Below, piece after piece: positions 46,654 to 55,962 of a stretch of 64,000 nucleotides of DNA (the first letter of the stretch is position 1; each line of letters opens with the position of its first letter). Origin of the DNA: Aminobacter ciceronei (GTDB taxonomy: Bacteria; Pseudomonadota; Alphaproteobacteria; Rhizobiales; Rhizobiaceae); assembly GCF_014138625.1 (NCBI RefSeq), contig NZ_JACJHY010000015.1:1-64000 (forward strand), read 5' to 3'. The translations under genes and the position numbers were made by a program. Under the pieces are notes generated by a model, which worked only from the letters and a program-made list of their open reading frames with translations, was not told the origin of the DNA and did no database searches.

Positions 46654-47769
46654 TCACACAAATCCCCACGCCCTGTAGCGCCCCCTGCCCGTCACTTCGC
46701 GGATGCCGAGCTCGGAAACGAGGCCGAGCGCCGCACGCTGCGTGACCTTGAGCTCCGCCGCGATCAGACCGGCCGACACCACCGGCCGCGCCAGGACCAG
46801 GTCGATCAGCGCCGGCAGGCTCGAGTTTTTTCGCCGCTTCCTGAGCCGGCGTTCCATCTGACCTTTGGCCAGCGCAAGCCGGTCGAGTTCCTTGAGCCCG
46901 GCCGATGCCGCCTCTGCAAAAGCGCCGAGGACCGCCAGCAGCCGGGTGGTGCGGACCGGGCTCTTGCGCCGCTCGCGCGGAACCATCCGCAATCCGGCAT
47001 TGAGGCAAAACAGATGCGAGCCGACCTTGCCGGTCTGGCGCAGCAGAGCGGCGCCCAACAGCGTGCCTAGCCAATGCTGGTGCTGCAGCGGTTCGATGTC
47101 TTGCCACGCCTCCCAGGCGATTGCCGCCTGAAGCAAGGCCGGCATGTTTTCGCCCCGCAGGTTGTCGACGACGGCGAGCCAGTCGGCCAGCCGCTGGTCC
47201 TCGTCCCAGTCGAGATCGCGGATCAGCGGCCCGAAGCCATCAAAGGAAACCGTCTCCGGGGCTTTCGTCCCCCGCCCTGCTGCGTCGACGTCCGGGCTGT
47301 CCGCCGAGCGCGGCGCGAACTTTTCGCCCGCCAACAGCCGGCTGGAGCGGGCCAGCACGGCGTCGATCTCGGCCAGTTCTTCGGCCAGAGCGTCCTCCTG
47401 GCCGGTGTCTTCAGCAAGGCTGTCGCCGGCGGCGCCGACTGGCCAGGCGGCGGCCTTCCCGGCGATCGACTCGTCGTCGCCCTGCCCTTCGCGGCCGCGC
47501 AGGACCAAAAGGCCGGGGCGCGACAGCGCCCAGTCGGGCTTGTGCGCAAAAATCCGGCGGCGGGCGCGCAGCACGGCATGCGCCCGGGTGAGTTCGTGGG
47601 TCGGGGTGCGGATGTCCATATGGGCGTCATGCAGGACGAGGTCCTCAAGGTGGACGAGCTCGCCTTCGAGCCACAGCGCGGCGACCGCGTCGGCGAAGTG
47701 GCAGCGTTCGACAAAACCGTCGCGCACCGGGCTCTTTTGCACGCGCTCGTCGAGCCGCGCCAGAAGGTC
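46654..47769 (-). pseudogene. RHE_PE00001 family gene, 3' portion cut off by transposon
   Basis: This holds residues 22-392 of a rhizobial plasmid family with an HTH at the C-terminus (RHE_PE00001, DUF1612-type): LARLDERVQKSPVRDGFVERCHF..., LVHLEDLVLHDA, THELTRAHAVLRARRRI, and at the end LKVTQRAALGLVSELGIREVTGRGRYRAWGF. The first 22 codons lie at 62516-62583, beyond the transposon. Joining the two parts with one copy of the 5-base duplication gives an unbroken 393-codon frame. A GTG inside the transposon end (47781) could allow expression of a nearly complete protein, so function may not be lost entirely. Confidence 0.9.
47765..47769 (+). repeat. target site duplication AGGTC, left copy
   Basis: AGGTC directly precedes the left TGTCG end; an identical copy follows the right end at 62516-62520. 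Five-base duplications are typical of the Tn7/Tn5053 group. Confidence 0.9.
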
Positions 47770-47799
47770 TGTCGCTTTCACTTCCCGATTTCAATCGAG
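47770..47799 (+). repeat. left terminal inverted repeat
   Basis: It starts TGTCGCTTTCACTTCCCGAT and matches the right end in 25 of 30 positions, with an identical inner core TCCCGATTTCAAT. The transposase GTG lies 10 bases inside. Confidence 0.92.
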
Positions 47800-47809
47800 A
47801 GAACGTCAT

Positions 47810-49531
47810 GTGCTGTTTAGGTTTGAGCGCTATGACGGCCATGAATTTTCGCTAACGATTTCACTGACCGCTCATTTGCCGAACCGATTACACAGCCTGA
47901 TATCGGCGTCCGCCGCGGCGTCACATTCCGATGAAGCATGGTCGACGGCGCGCCGCGTCGCGCGCGAACTCGACAGGATTCTGGACGGCTCGGGTTCACG
48001 GCGGACGGCAATCGTACGCGCGGCCGCCGAGTTGCGCCTTTCGACGCGACAAGTCTACAATCTGCTGGCACGGTACCGTGTTGACCGGACAGTGACGTTG
48101 CTCTTGCCCGGCGGAGACAGGACCCGAAAGAAGCGGCTCCATCAGGACATCGAGGAGATCATCGCAACGACACTGCGAGAGCAGTGGCTCGTGTTGGAGT
48201 GTCCACCCCTCGCTCCGGTCGTGGCCGAGATCCGTGCCCGTTGCGAGGAGGCCGGCCTGGCTCCTCCATCCTATCTGACGGTCGCCCGCAGAATAACCGC
48301 ACTGTTTAGCCCTGAGGAAATCGCGAAGAAGCGATCCGCGAACCCGAAACATCTCCATCGGCTCAAGGCCCGGCCCGGATACATCCACGCGGCGCACCCG
48401 CTTGATGTCTGCCAGATCGATCACACGCCGACCGACATCAACTTCGTCGAGGTTGTCGAGGGCGGCGGAACCTTTGTCGGCCGGGCCTACCTGACGATCG
48501 TCACTGACGTGGCGACGCGCTGCATTCTCGGCTTCTGCCTCACGCTCGAAAGGCCGTCGGAGCTCTCGGTCGCATTGTGCCTGGCGCAGGCGATGTGTCC
48601 GAAGGAGGAATGGCTGGCAGCGCGCTGCATCGAGCATGGGTGGCCGATGTTCGGTCGACCACGATCGCTGGTCACCGACTCGGCCAAGGAGTTCAAAGGG
48701 AATGCCTTCCAGCGCGGGTGCGAGGACTTCGGCATTCGTATCCGCTACCGGGATCGCGGCCGCGTCCACCAGGGTGGCGTGGTCGAAAGGCTGCTCGGGA
48801 AGCTCAACGCGGTTCTTGCAACGCAGCCCGGCTCGACGGGCCGGTCCGTGGCAGACCGCGACCATTATCCCGCTGAGCGGCGGGCGCGTCTCAGCTTCGC
48901 CGATCTCGAGCGATGCGTCGCGCTCGCGGTGATCGATCACAATTTACAGCAGAACGCGAGGACGCTGAAGGTGCCGGCGTCGGAATGGGACCGGCAGGCG
49001 CACGATCTTGCACGCTTCGACGATAATGCTATGCGAGTCCTGCTTGCATTCATGCCCGGCACGGAGCGGCGCATCTCGCCGCAGGGCGTCAGCATGTTCG
49101 CGCTGGACTACTACTCAGCCTGGTTGGGCGAGCTGGTTCCGCAGCGAGACCGGCTGGGCAAGCTTGAGCTTCGATACGACCCGCGCGACATCAGCCACAT
49201 CTATGCCCGCGATCCCGAAACCAGGGAGTTTCGATCTGTGGAGCGGCGCGACGGTATGCTTGTTCCGATGACGTTGTGGGAGCACGAGGCCGACCGGCTG
49301 CAGCGACGTAACGCGAACGCGCGTACGGACGTCGAGAAGGTGACGCTGCGGCGCCGGATCGCGGAGATCGCCGGCAGAACGAAGCCGACGAAGGCCGAGC
49401 TGCGCAATGCGGTGCGCAAATCGCACGCCGCAGACGCGCCGAAGCCCTATCACGCGATGCAGCCGGCGACGCCGGCACCTGCCGATCATCCCGTTCGCCC
49501 GAAGCGTCGCCTTCCCATTGAGGATTGGTGA
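47810..49531 (+). CDS. tniA: TniA-like DDE transposase
   Basis: This 573-residue Mu/TnsB-type integrase-core transposase has N-terminal HTH regions (residues 45-90, with STRQVYNLLARYRVD), then the rve catalytic core: D204 in CQIDHTP, D290 in SLVTDSAKEF and E326 in GGVVERLLG, with a D-35-E spacing. A Mu-type C-terminal beta domain follows (LGKLELRYDPRDISHIYA). The open frame extends far upstream, but that part is antisense to the RHE_PE00001 gene and crosses the transposon end; GTG 47810 inside the element is taken as start. The tniB gene follows after 1 base. Confidence 0.9.
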   Translation: MLFRFERYDGHEFSLTISLTAHLPNRLHSLISASAAASHSDEAWSTARRVARELDRILDGSGSRRTAIVRAAAELRLSTRQVYNLLARYRVDRTVTLLLPGGDRTRKKRLHQDIEEIIATTLREQWLVLECPPLAPVVAEIRARCEEAGLAPPSYLTVARRITALFSPEEIAKKRSANPKHLHRLKARPGYIHAAHPLDVCQIDHTPTDINFVEVVEGGGTFVGRAYLTIVTDVATRCILGFCLTLERPSELSVALCLAQAMCPKEEWLAARCIEHGWPMFGRPRSLVTDSAKEFKGNAFQRGCEDFGIRIRYRDRGRVHQGGVVERLLGKLNAVLATQPGSTGRSVADRDHYPAERRARLSFADLERCVALAVIDHNLQQNARTLKVPASEWDRQAHDLARFDDNAMRVLLAFMPGTERRISPQGVSMFALDYYSAWLGELVPQRDRLGKLELRYDPRDISHIYARDPETREFRSVERRDGMLVPMTLWEHEADRLQRRNANARTDVEKVTLRRRIAEIAGRTKPTKAELRNAVRKSHAADAPKPYHAMQPATPAPADHPVRPKRRLPIEDW

Positions 49532-49532
49532 C

Positions 49533-50411
49533 GTGGCGGAGCATCTTCTCGAACGTGTTCGACCCTACCTCGACCGCAGCACGGAAGAGCGGATTGCCTA
49601 TATTCAATCGCCACGATGGATCGGACACCAAGTGGCGGTTCAGGCGCATGATCGCCTTGCCGAGCTTCTCTCGCGGCCGCCGTCGTTGCGGACCCGGGGC
49701 CTGATGCTGGTCGGACCCTATGCCAATGGCAAGACGATGATCGCCGAACGGTTCGCCGTCGGACATCTGAGGACAGCCGGCCAGCAGCAGGTGTGGGTCG
49801 TGCAGACGCGCGAGGGCGCAGGTCTCGCCCATTTCTACGGCAGCATCCTGCAAGCGTTGCGCGCGCCGACGGGCAGCAGCCGGGACGTCGGCCGCAAGGC
49901 CGAGCAGGTCGATCATCTGCTCGACAGGCTGAAGCCCAGAATCCTGATCTTCGATGAGTTCCACAATGCTCTGCGCGGCCGGGCGCGCGATGTCGAGGCC
50001 GTGCTTGGCTTCCTTCGGAGGATCGGCCGCCAGTTCGACATCTCGCCGGTTTTGATCGGCGAGGTCGCCGTCTATGACTTCGTCAACCAGACCGCGGAAA
50101 TGGCGACCCGGTTCGACCTGCACGCCGTGCCGCGATGGCAATATGGCGAGGAGTTCCTTGCGCTGCTCGACAGCCTCGAGAGTGCGTTGCCGCTTGCCCG
50201 CGCGTCCGATCTCTCGGATGAACCCTTGGCGCGAACGATCTTCCAGCTCTCCGAGGGATTGATCGGGGAGATCGTGGCGATCGTCTCCGCGGCGGCGTCG
50301 ACTGCGGTGAGATCTGGTGAGGAGCGGATCACGAAGTCGGGCATCGAGGCGTTGCGCTACGTCCCGGTCTCGAATCGCCGCCGGGCGCCGGTGCGCGACG
50401 ACCTGATGTGA
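49533..50411 (+). CDS. tniB: TniB-like AAA+ transposition ATPase
   Basis: This 292-residue AAA+ protein has Walker A VGPYANGKTMI (residues 60-70), Walker B ILIFDEFHN and a sensor region VLIGEVAVYDF. TniB/TnsC/MuB-type ATPases choose the target and activate the transposase. GTG 49533 lies inside the tniA end region, 1 base after its stop and after GAGGA; the frame reaching 49407 is rejected. The tniQ gene overlaps its end. Confidence 0.9.
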   Translation: MAEHLLERVRPYLDRSTEERIAYIQSPRWIGHQVAVQAHDRLAELLSRPPSLRTRGLMLVGPYANGKTMIAERFAVGHLRTAGQQQVWVVQTREGAGLAHFYGSILQALRAPTGSSRDVGRKAEQVDHLLDRLKPRILIFDEFHNALRGRARDVEAVLGFLRRIGRQFDISPVLIGEVAVYDFVNQTAEMATRFDLHAVPRWQYGEEFLALLDSLESALPLARASDLSDEPLARTIFQLSEGLIGEIVAIVSAAASTAVRSGEERITKSGIEALRYVPVSNRRRAPVRDDLM

Positions 50412-51433
50412 TGGGTGACGCGGCGCGCAGTGCATTCGCGGTCGAGATCCGCGAGCGTTATCTCGCCATCGCCCGGGACCGCTGGCCGGTTTCCGTTGAC
50501 CCGCTCCCAGACGAGCTGCTGTCGAGCTGGCTCCATCGTCTTGCGCTCGCGAACGGCATCGCGCCGCGATCGTTCGCTGGCGCCCTTGGGTTCGACGAGA
50601 GGATGTGGTCGCCGCGCCTCGACCTTTGCCTTCCGCTTAACCTCGCCAGGCTGCTTTGCCGTCAGACAGACCTATCACCGGGAGCTATCTCGGCAATGAC
50701 GATGAACGGCGGCGCCTTGACCGCGCTCCTGCTGCCGCTGCGCGATAATGTACACCGGAACCGTTCGACCTGGATGCAGTATTGCCCACAATGCCTCGCG
50801 GCGGACGAGGCACCGTATTTCCGGCGGCAGTGGAGGCTGGCATCGCGTGTATCGTGCTTCACGCATGGCTGTGGCCTTCGCGATCGGTGCGCGGCCTGCC
50901 GCGCCAGCATAGCGACCTTCGACCAGGGCGAACTCCTGCCGCAGCATATTTGCGCACGATGCGGGTTTGACCTGCGCGCTGCGCCGAAGGCCTCAGTGAA
51001 GGCAGCGGCGCGTCGGCTGGAACGCGCGATCGCGGATATATGCAGGGTGGAGTCGGCCATGGGTTCGACGAAAACCAGCGATGCCGTCTCTCGCGTGCTG
51101 CGCGCGCCTGCGGCCGCCGACGCCCGCTCGCGGAGGACGCTTAAGAATCTGTCGACCGCTGAGCGCATTCGCTGCTTCGAGGCGCTCGCAGCAAAACCTC
51201 TTGACTGGCTTGTAAACAACATGGACGCCACCGGGGCATACCGTCGCTGGATGATCGTGGCCGCGGGCGGCCATGAGGCCATGATCGCGCGCTTTGCGGA
51301 TTTCTTGGAGCAACATCAAACAAGATCGAAACCAAGACGTTTCTGTCAACCTGATGCTGATCTTTCGGGCTTGCTAACCGCCTACACACGAATGATGATC
51401 AGATACACATCCTCCACACACATAATTGCATAG
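50408..51433 (+). CDS. tniQ: TniQ/TnsD-like targeting protein
   Basis: This 341-residue protein has the TniQ N-terminal pattern DELLSSWLHRLALANGIAPRSF, then zinc ribbons: CPQCLAAD, a HGC...CAAC spacing and CARCGFDLR. A C-terminal helical domain follows. TniQ is required for transposition of Tn5053 elements and links target recognition to TniB. The GTG at 50408 overlaps the tniB stop; ATG 50411 is the alternative. It ends 30 bases before the convergent nucleotidyltransferase gene. Confidence 0.9.
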   Translation: MMGDAARSAFAVEIRERYLAIARDRWPVSVDPLPDELLSSWLHRLALANGIAPRSFAGALGFDERMWSPRLDLCLPLNLARLLCRQTDLSPGAISAMTMNGGALTALLLPLRDNVHRNRSTWMQYCPQCLAADEAPYFRRQWRLASRVSCFTHGCGLRDRCAACRASIATFDQGELLPQHICARCGFDLRAAPKASVKAAARRLERAIADICRVESAMGSTKTSDAVSRVLRAPAAADARSRRTLKNLSTAERIRCFEALAAKPLDWLVNNMDATGAYRRWMIVAAGGHEAMIARFADFLEQHQTRSKPRRFCQPDADLSGLLTAYTRMMIRYTSSTHIIA

Positions 51434-51462
51434 AGCTATCAAGCCGGAGCCTCGGCAGATAA

Positions 51463-52149
51463 TTACGAATATCCCTCAATAGGTGCTCTTGGAACGCTGC
51501 AGATCAAGTGCAGCGCTACGTCATTTTTCGTTTCTTTGAACATCTCAACGTATTCATTCTTCGCCACGTTCGCGGAAATTGTCGGAGGCCGGCCATACCT
51601 TACCAGAAACCATTCAAGATCACGACCGCTGCGTGGATCAGGCTCATTGGTGTCCTTCTGAGCGATTAGCCGTTCTGTTTCCACACCGGGTGCAATGTTC
51701 AACAGTCCTTCTCGTGAGAAAATTGGGCGGCCTGTTTCAGCCGCAGTCGCTATCAGGATTGTTCGAACAACCCAGGTAATGCGACGGCTGAGCAATGAAC
51801 GATTTGAGATCGATTCTCCGAAGCCCACAATGAACCATCCCAAGTCGACAGCCTTCTGTATCTCTGTCGAGTATGACCGCTTGAGGCGAAACGCCGTTCT
51901 CAGACCAGAGAAATGATTGTCGGGATCGTAGAGGGGACGACCCTCGAAAACGAGATGGTACAGAAACAAATCTCCCTCACACGCCCGCTCCTTTAGCGCA
52001 CGGAGTGAATATGACGACATGGAGATACTGCCCTTTTGGGAATGCCCGGGTCGCTCGTCGTCGGTCACCAGCAAAAGGTCGATATCGGACGACCTTGTAT
52101 CGTCACCTCGTGCACGGCTGCCGTAAAGTGCCAGCGCTAGGATTGCCAT
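51463..52149 (-). CDS. MNT-type nucleotidyltransferase with HEPN-like tail
   Basis: This 228-residue protein starts with a minimal nucleotidyltransferase: LALYGSRARGDDTRSSDIDLLLV (the GS...DxD site, D25 and D27 roughly). The C-terminal half is helical (RRITWVVRTILIATAAETG) like HEPN or kanamycin-NTase tails. Members AMPylate or polyadenylate partner proteins, often toxins. It is not a canonical CD-NTase in length or motif. ATG 52149 is 22 bases after the WYL gene on the same strand; the frame start at 52236 is rejected. It may modify a component of the neighbouring cyclase operon. Confidence 0.75.
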   Translation of the reverse strand: MAILALALYGSRARGDDTRSSDIDLLLVTDDERPGHSQKGSISMSSYSLRALKERACEGDLFLYHLVFEGRPLYDPDNHFSGLRTAFRLKRSYSTEIQKAVDLGWFIVGFGESISNRSLLSRRITWVVRTILIATAAETGRPIFSREGLLNIAPGVETERLIAQKDTNEPDPRSGRDLEWFLVRYGRPPTISANVAKNEYVEMFKETKNDVALHLICSVPRAPIEGYS

Positions 52150-52171
52150 AGGTCCGCGCCTTCCACGGCCA

Positions 52172-53092
52172 TCAAGCCCCACCACGCTTGAGCGCTTCTT
52201 TCGACATTTGTCGGGCGAGCCGACGCGCATCCTCAACGTCCTGGCGATTCTTTAACACCAACTGCTGCTTCTCCGGCAGCAATTGACCAGGTTGAACATC
52301 AAGATTGTGCTCGCTCATGAGGTAAAAGCTCAGGCTCAACCGAACGGGCACGAGCACCTCGGCATTGATCATGTTGTACTCGAACTCGACAGCCCTCTGC
52401 CTATCTTCTGACAGCTGAGGATTTGGGCCGATTATCAGATTGATGCGCTGTGCCCATTCATAGTCTAATGCGCGGTTATCAGACGCAGGCGTGCTACCTC
52501 TGGTTTCCAAAATTCGCCCGAGGCTGTAGTCACGAAAATCGTTGTGCTCTTCTGACCAAGCTCGGACGTACCAACGTCCTGCGCAAAACGACATTGCATG
52601 CGGAACAATCCAGCGCCAGGATTCCGGCGTGCCGGTCATCGATCGATAGTCAATTTGCAGCTTTTTATGCTCTCGAATTGCGTCGAGCACTGCAAGTAGA
52701 TTTTTTGTATCTAGTGGCTTTCGGCCTAGTGTAACCACTTCAAGCGGGGGCAGTTGATCAAACCACGTATCCTCCTTCTGCAGCCATCCCGAATGGATCG
52801 CTACAACTTGCAAAAGGTAACGGTCTGATTTGTCGCCGATAAGAACCGGCTGGAATTCGGTCGTTCGAATGTAGGCCTTAAGCGCATTGTCATACACGAG
52901 ATTGTCTGGCGCAAGCTTCTGGTAGGTCCCAAAATCCGATGATGCCTGCTGTTGAGACATTCCAAAGACTTCAGCTAGGTCGCCCCGGTTCAGCCTGCCA
53001 TCCCAAAACAGCCGGAACTCAATGAATTCAAGGCGCTTCCGCACACCCCATTTGAGGTCAGAGCCTACTCTCTCAACCATTGCCGTTGCCAC
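52172..53092 (-). CDS. CapW/BrxR-like WYL regulator
   Basis: This 306-residue regulator has a winged HTH (EFRLFWDGRLNRGDLAEVFG, then SQQQASSDFGTYQ), a WYL domain (LQIDYRSMTG, WIVPHAMSFCAGRWYVRAW, FRDYSLGRI) and a C-terminal WCX domain. This three-part form is that of CapW and BrxR, which repress CBASS, BREX and other defence operons until a ligand appears. It is divergent from the cyclase operon across a 146-base gap that holds a promoter-like sequence. Confidence 0.9.
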   Translation of the reverse strand: MATAMVERVGSDLKWGVRKRLEFIEFRLFWDGRLNRGDLAEVFGMSQQQASSDFGTYQKLAPDNLVYDNALKAYIRTTEFQPVLIGDKSDRYLLQVVAIHSGWLQKEDTWFDQLPPLEVVTLGRKPLDTKNLLAVLDAIREHKKLQIDYRSMTGTPESWRWIVPHAMSFCAGRWYVRAWSEEHNDFRDYSLGRILETRGSTPASDNRALDYEWAQRINLIIGPNPQLSEDRQRAVEFEYNMINAEVLVPVRLSLSFYLMSEHNLDVQPGQLLPEKQQLVLKNRQDVEDARRLARQMSKEALKRGGA

Positions 53093-53128
53093 TTAATTTA
53101 TGCATTCTCGAATAATGCTCCTATTTTC

Positions 53129-53157
53129 TTGACGGGATATGATCCAATACCTACATT
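53129..53157 (+). promoter_or_regulatory. sigma70-like promoter of the cyclase operon
   Basis: TTGACG, 17 bases, TACATT point into the cyclase operon. A small inverted repeat (GCATT-N7-AATGC, 53102-53118) lies just upstream and could be part of the WYL operator. Confidence 0.5.
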
Positions 53158-53238
53158 AGGTTCGCATATTCCATTAGGGTCCGTCGACCGTGTTTATCGA
53201 CGATCCACATTTTGAGCGTTTTCGTGGTCTCTGGCTTC

Positions 53239-54348
53239 ATGACCGGACTTGAGCAGTTCCTTGAGAGGTACGCGCGCCGCCCCCAGCTAATAAGGGAGCC
53301 GCTTTTGGCCGCGCGCAGAAAACGCCGACTCAACGATGACGAAGTGATTTGTCGGGCTGGAGACGCCGCGGAGTGCTTCTGGATCATCGACGATGGAATC
53401 GTCGTAGTCGGTGACGGAAACAAGATCGTGAGGCGTCACAGGGGAGAGCTGATCGGAGAAATTGCGTTTCATCGCCGCGAGGAGACGAAGCGCAGTGTAT
53501 CTATGAAGGCAGACGGCATTACCAATCTCTGGGAAATCGACCGCTCCTTCGTTAGCAAGCTTTCCCCCGCGCAACGATCGGAATGGTTCGAAACCGTTGC
53601 TGCTGTCCTGGCGGACAAAGTTATGGAAGCGACGCGACAACGGTCACGTTTGCTTTCGGACAACATTTCCCTCGATCAGGTTTTGCGCAGGTTCGTCTGT
53701 GATGATGGGCTGATGGCTGTGAACGCGGCCTTCGACAGCACAAATGCAGGAGAAATCGCCCCCGACCAGACGGATGCGCTGTTGTGGTTTAGTGACGTCG
53801 CCGGTTTCTCAGGCTTTTCGAAAGACCTGAGCCCCGGGGAAGCGGGTCGGCAGATGCGTCGCTTCATGGACGTTCAGGTCGAGGAGATCCGAACCGCAGG
53901 TGGCGAGATCGACAAGTTCACTGGCGACGGATTGATGGCCTTTTGGCGTTTGCCCGACGAAACTCGCAGCAAGGATCGGGTTCCCAAGGCGGTTCGCGCC
54001 GCGCTCGTAACAATTGACCGAATCCGGAGCATCGTCGTCGCAGACCAACTTCCATTGGACATCCGCATTGGGTTGCACCTGGGGCCGGTCGTAATCGGGG
54101 ATTTCGGGGGCACTGGGCGCATCGCTTATACGGTTATGGGGGAAACAGTGAATTCGGCGTCCAGGTATGAACAGGCTCGGGCCGACACTGGCGGGATGCA
54201 GTTGGGGCGCTTACGCATCAGCGACGCCGTTTATCCATTCATTTCAGAACCTGATCTCCTGAAGCGGTTGTCATCGGACACGCGGCGCTTCGCCGTGAAA
54301 GGGGACCGAGAGTTCGCCACCTACACTTCGATTGACCAGGAGAGTTAG
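53239..54348 (+). CDS. nucleotidyl cyclase with cyclic-nucleotide-binding domain
   Basis: This encodes about 369 residues. Residues 25-120 form a cNMP-binding domain (EVICRAGDAAECFWIIDDGIV, then RGELIGEIAFH as the phosphate cassette). Residues 170-340 form a class III nucleotidyl cyclase: FSDVAGFS with metal Asp 186, FTGDGLMAF with metal Asp 230, and VNSASRYE with N305 and R309. All four key residues are present, so a homodimer should be active. ATG 53239 is used; TTG 53212 or GTG 53224 are alternatives. The next gene starts at the base after the stop. The fused sensor may let one cyclic nucleotide control the making of another. This architecture is not the standard Pycsar PycC. Confidence 0.85.
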   Translation: MTGLEQFLERYARRPQLIREPLLAARRKRRLNDDEVICRAGDAAECFWIIDDGIVVVGDGNKIVRRHRGELIGEIAFHRREETKRSVSMKADGITNLWEIDRSFVSKLSPAQRSEWFETVAAVLADKVMEATRQRSRLLSDNISLDQVLRRFVCDDGLMAVNAAFDSTNAGEIAPDQTDALLWFSDVAGFSGFSKDLSPGEAGRQMRRFMDVQVEEIRTAGGEIDKFTGDGLMAFWRLPDETRSKDRVPKAVRAALVTIDRIRSIVVADQLPLDIRIGLHLGPVVIGDFGGTGRIAYTVMGETVNSASRYEQARADTGGMQLGRLRISDAVYPFISEPDLLKRLSSDTRRFAVKGDREFATYTSIDQES

Positions 54349-55962
54349 ATGAGCTGGAGCGCCACACGGTCCGAAACACGAATCCGGCAATTCCTTCAAA
54401 CGGTTCCGAAGAACATCGTTCAGGTGCAATCGTTCGATGATCGATACAGTCAGCTCAAAGCGAGAGCTCTTGCCTCCCGCGACAGTCGCGATCCCAAGCC
54501 TCTGGTCCAAATCCCGCCATCCCATGCCATCGTCGTCGACGGGGTTCACGTTTATGTCCAGCTCACGGGTTACCATTCGGTTCTACAGGATGCCCAACGG
54601 CAAACCGAGGCACGACATCGCCGAGCGCTGGAATTCCTACATACCCATTACAGTGCCTGTGACCTGATCATCCGTGAGTACGAGGCACAGCGGGTCGACT
54701 TCCACGGATCACGGCTGCATGCTGTAATAGTCACCCCTCCTGGTCCAGCAAACGAACGTCGCCGAGTCGAGCGTGCCCTAGAGTTCGCTCAGGCAATCGC
54801 AAGAATGGTTGAGGCAACGGGAGAGGCCGTTCTCAACGGCGAGTTCAAGACCGAGACACGCATAGGAATTGACACGGGTCGCTCGATTGCCGTCAACTCT
54901 GGCCGGGGCGCCGAGCCAGAACCGCTGTTCCTCGGAAGCCCCGCGAACTATGCAGCAAAGTTAGCTGACGGTCCCGAGTCGGGTATTTACCTCAGTGACC
55001 GGGCTCGGCAGGCTCTCGGTATGTCGGCAGCCGGTTCTCTGTTTGATCAGCGGCGCCAAATCTACAATCAGCGCCATGGTGTAGTTTCTGCAGCGAGTAC
55101 GTTAGGCTCCAGCTACATCACCGACGCGCGTATTAAGTCGCTCTCTGCGGATGTCGGTCGCGACCTGGAAGTTCTCTTTCGAGAAGCCAATTTCATCTTC
55201 CATCGACACACACCACCCCTTCGGACAATCGAGTACGAGCGCCTCTCACCCGCCAACTCCATCCACATGCAGCTCGTATCGATTTTCGCTGACATTGATG
55301 GCTTCACCAAGTATGTGGACTATTGTCTAGGGACGAACCAGATTCCGGAGTTGGTCTCCAATCTTCATGCAATCCGGCTGGAACTTGCGGCCGTTCTGAA
55401 GCATGACTTCGACGGGCGCAAAGTGCGGTTTATCGGTGACTGCCTGCACGGTTTGTTAGCTGAAGGAACGGCCTACGAAACCGACGAGCGCGAGACTGTC
55501 CGCCGAAGCGTCATCTGCGCCGCTGCAATGAGATCCAGCTTCGATCTGTGCCGCGATATACTGCCCGGTATTGCGAACCTTGGAATCGCTATCGGCATCG
55601 AGCTCGGTCCAACGCCGATCACGCGCCTCGGCATTCGTGGTGAATTCTCAGTCCGCTGCGCGACCAGCAAGGCCGTGTCCGATTCTGAGGAACTCCAGGC
55701 CAACTGCGAGGGAGATCAGACCGCGCTTGGGCGTCGCGCCTTCTCCGCAGCGTCACTCTCGGTCCAGCGCCTGTTCGACGCCACCACCGGTCGTGCCCGC
55801 GGTCTCAACTACGCCGACGCCTCAGAGCGGCTCTCCCTGGAGTCCTCACGAGCGGCCGCTTTGGCGGCGCCCGCCATCATCGGCACTTCCGCCGGATGGA
55901 TTACCAGGACCGAGGCAAGCGAAAGCGCAATTCAGAACAGCGGTGGAAACCGCCATGCCTAG
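54349..55962 (+). CDS. tandem-cyclase-domain protein
   Basis: This 537-residue protein has two class III cyclase-like domains. The first (residues 55-230) has lost both metal Asp positions (VYVQLTGYH, DFHGSRLH) but keeps the GSPANYAAKL element with N200 and K204. The second (300-470) has both metal positions (IFADIDGFT D315, FIGDCLHG D364) but a changed Asn/Arg element (GEFSVRCATSK). The two halves could thus build one composite active site, as C1 and C2 do in mammalian adenylyl cyclases. Its C-terminus ends HA, and the E2-E1 gene overlaps by 8 bases. It could also be a non-catalytic scaffold. Confidence 0.8.
   Translation: MSWSATRSETRIRQFLQTVPKNIVQVQSFDDRYSQLKARALASRDSRDPKPLVQIPPSHAIVVDGVHVYVQLTGYHSVLQDAQRQTEARHRRALEFLHTHYSACDLIIREYEAQRVDFHGSRLHAVIVTPPGPANERRRVERALEFAQAIARMVEATGEAVLNGEFKTETRIGIDTGRSIAVNSGRGAEPEPLFLGSPANYAAKLADGPESGIYLSDRARQALGMSAAGSLFDQRRQIYNQRHGVVSAASTLGSSYITDARIKSLSADVGRDLEVLFREANFIFHRHTPPLRTIEYERLSPANSIHMQLVSIFADIDGFTKYVDYCLGTNQIPELVSNLHAIRLELAAVLKHDFDGRKVRFIGDCLHGLLAEGTAYETDERETVRRSVICAAAMRSSFDLCRDILPGIANLGIAIGIELGPTPITRLGIRGEFSVRCATSKAVSDSEELQANCEGDQTALGRRAFSAASLSVQRLFDATTGRARGLNYADASERLSLESSRAAALAAPAIIGTSAGWITRTEASESAIQNSGGNRHA

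Noticed and set aside
47144-47809. Upstream extension of the TniA frame
   Set aside because: It crosses the transposon end and is antisense to the RHE_PE00001 gene, so it cannot belong to the transposase.
55571-55954. Upstream extension of the E2-E1 frame
   Set aside because: It overlaps the second cyclase domain of the previous gene in another frame and lacks protein-like features.
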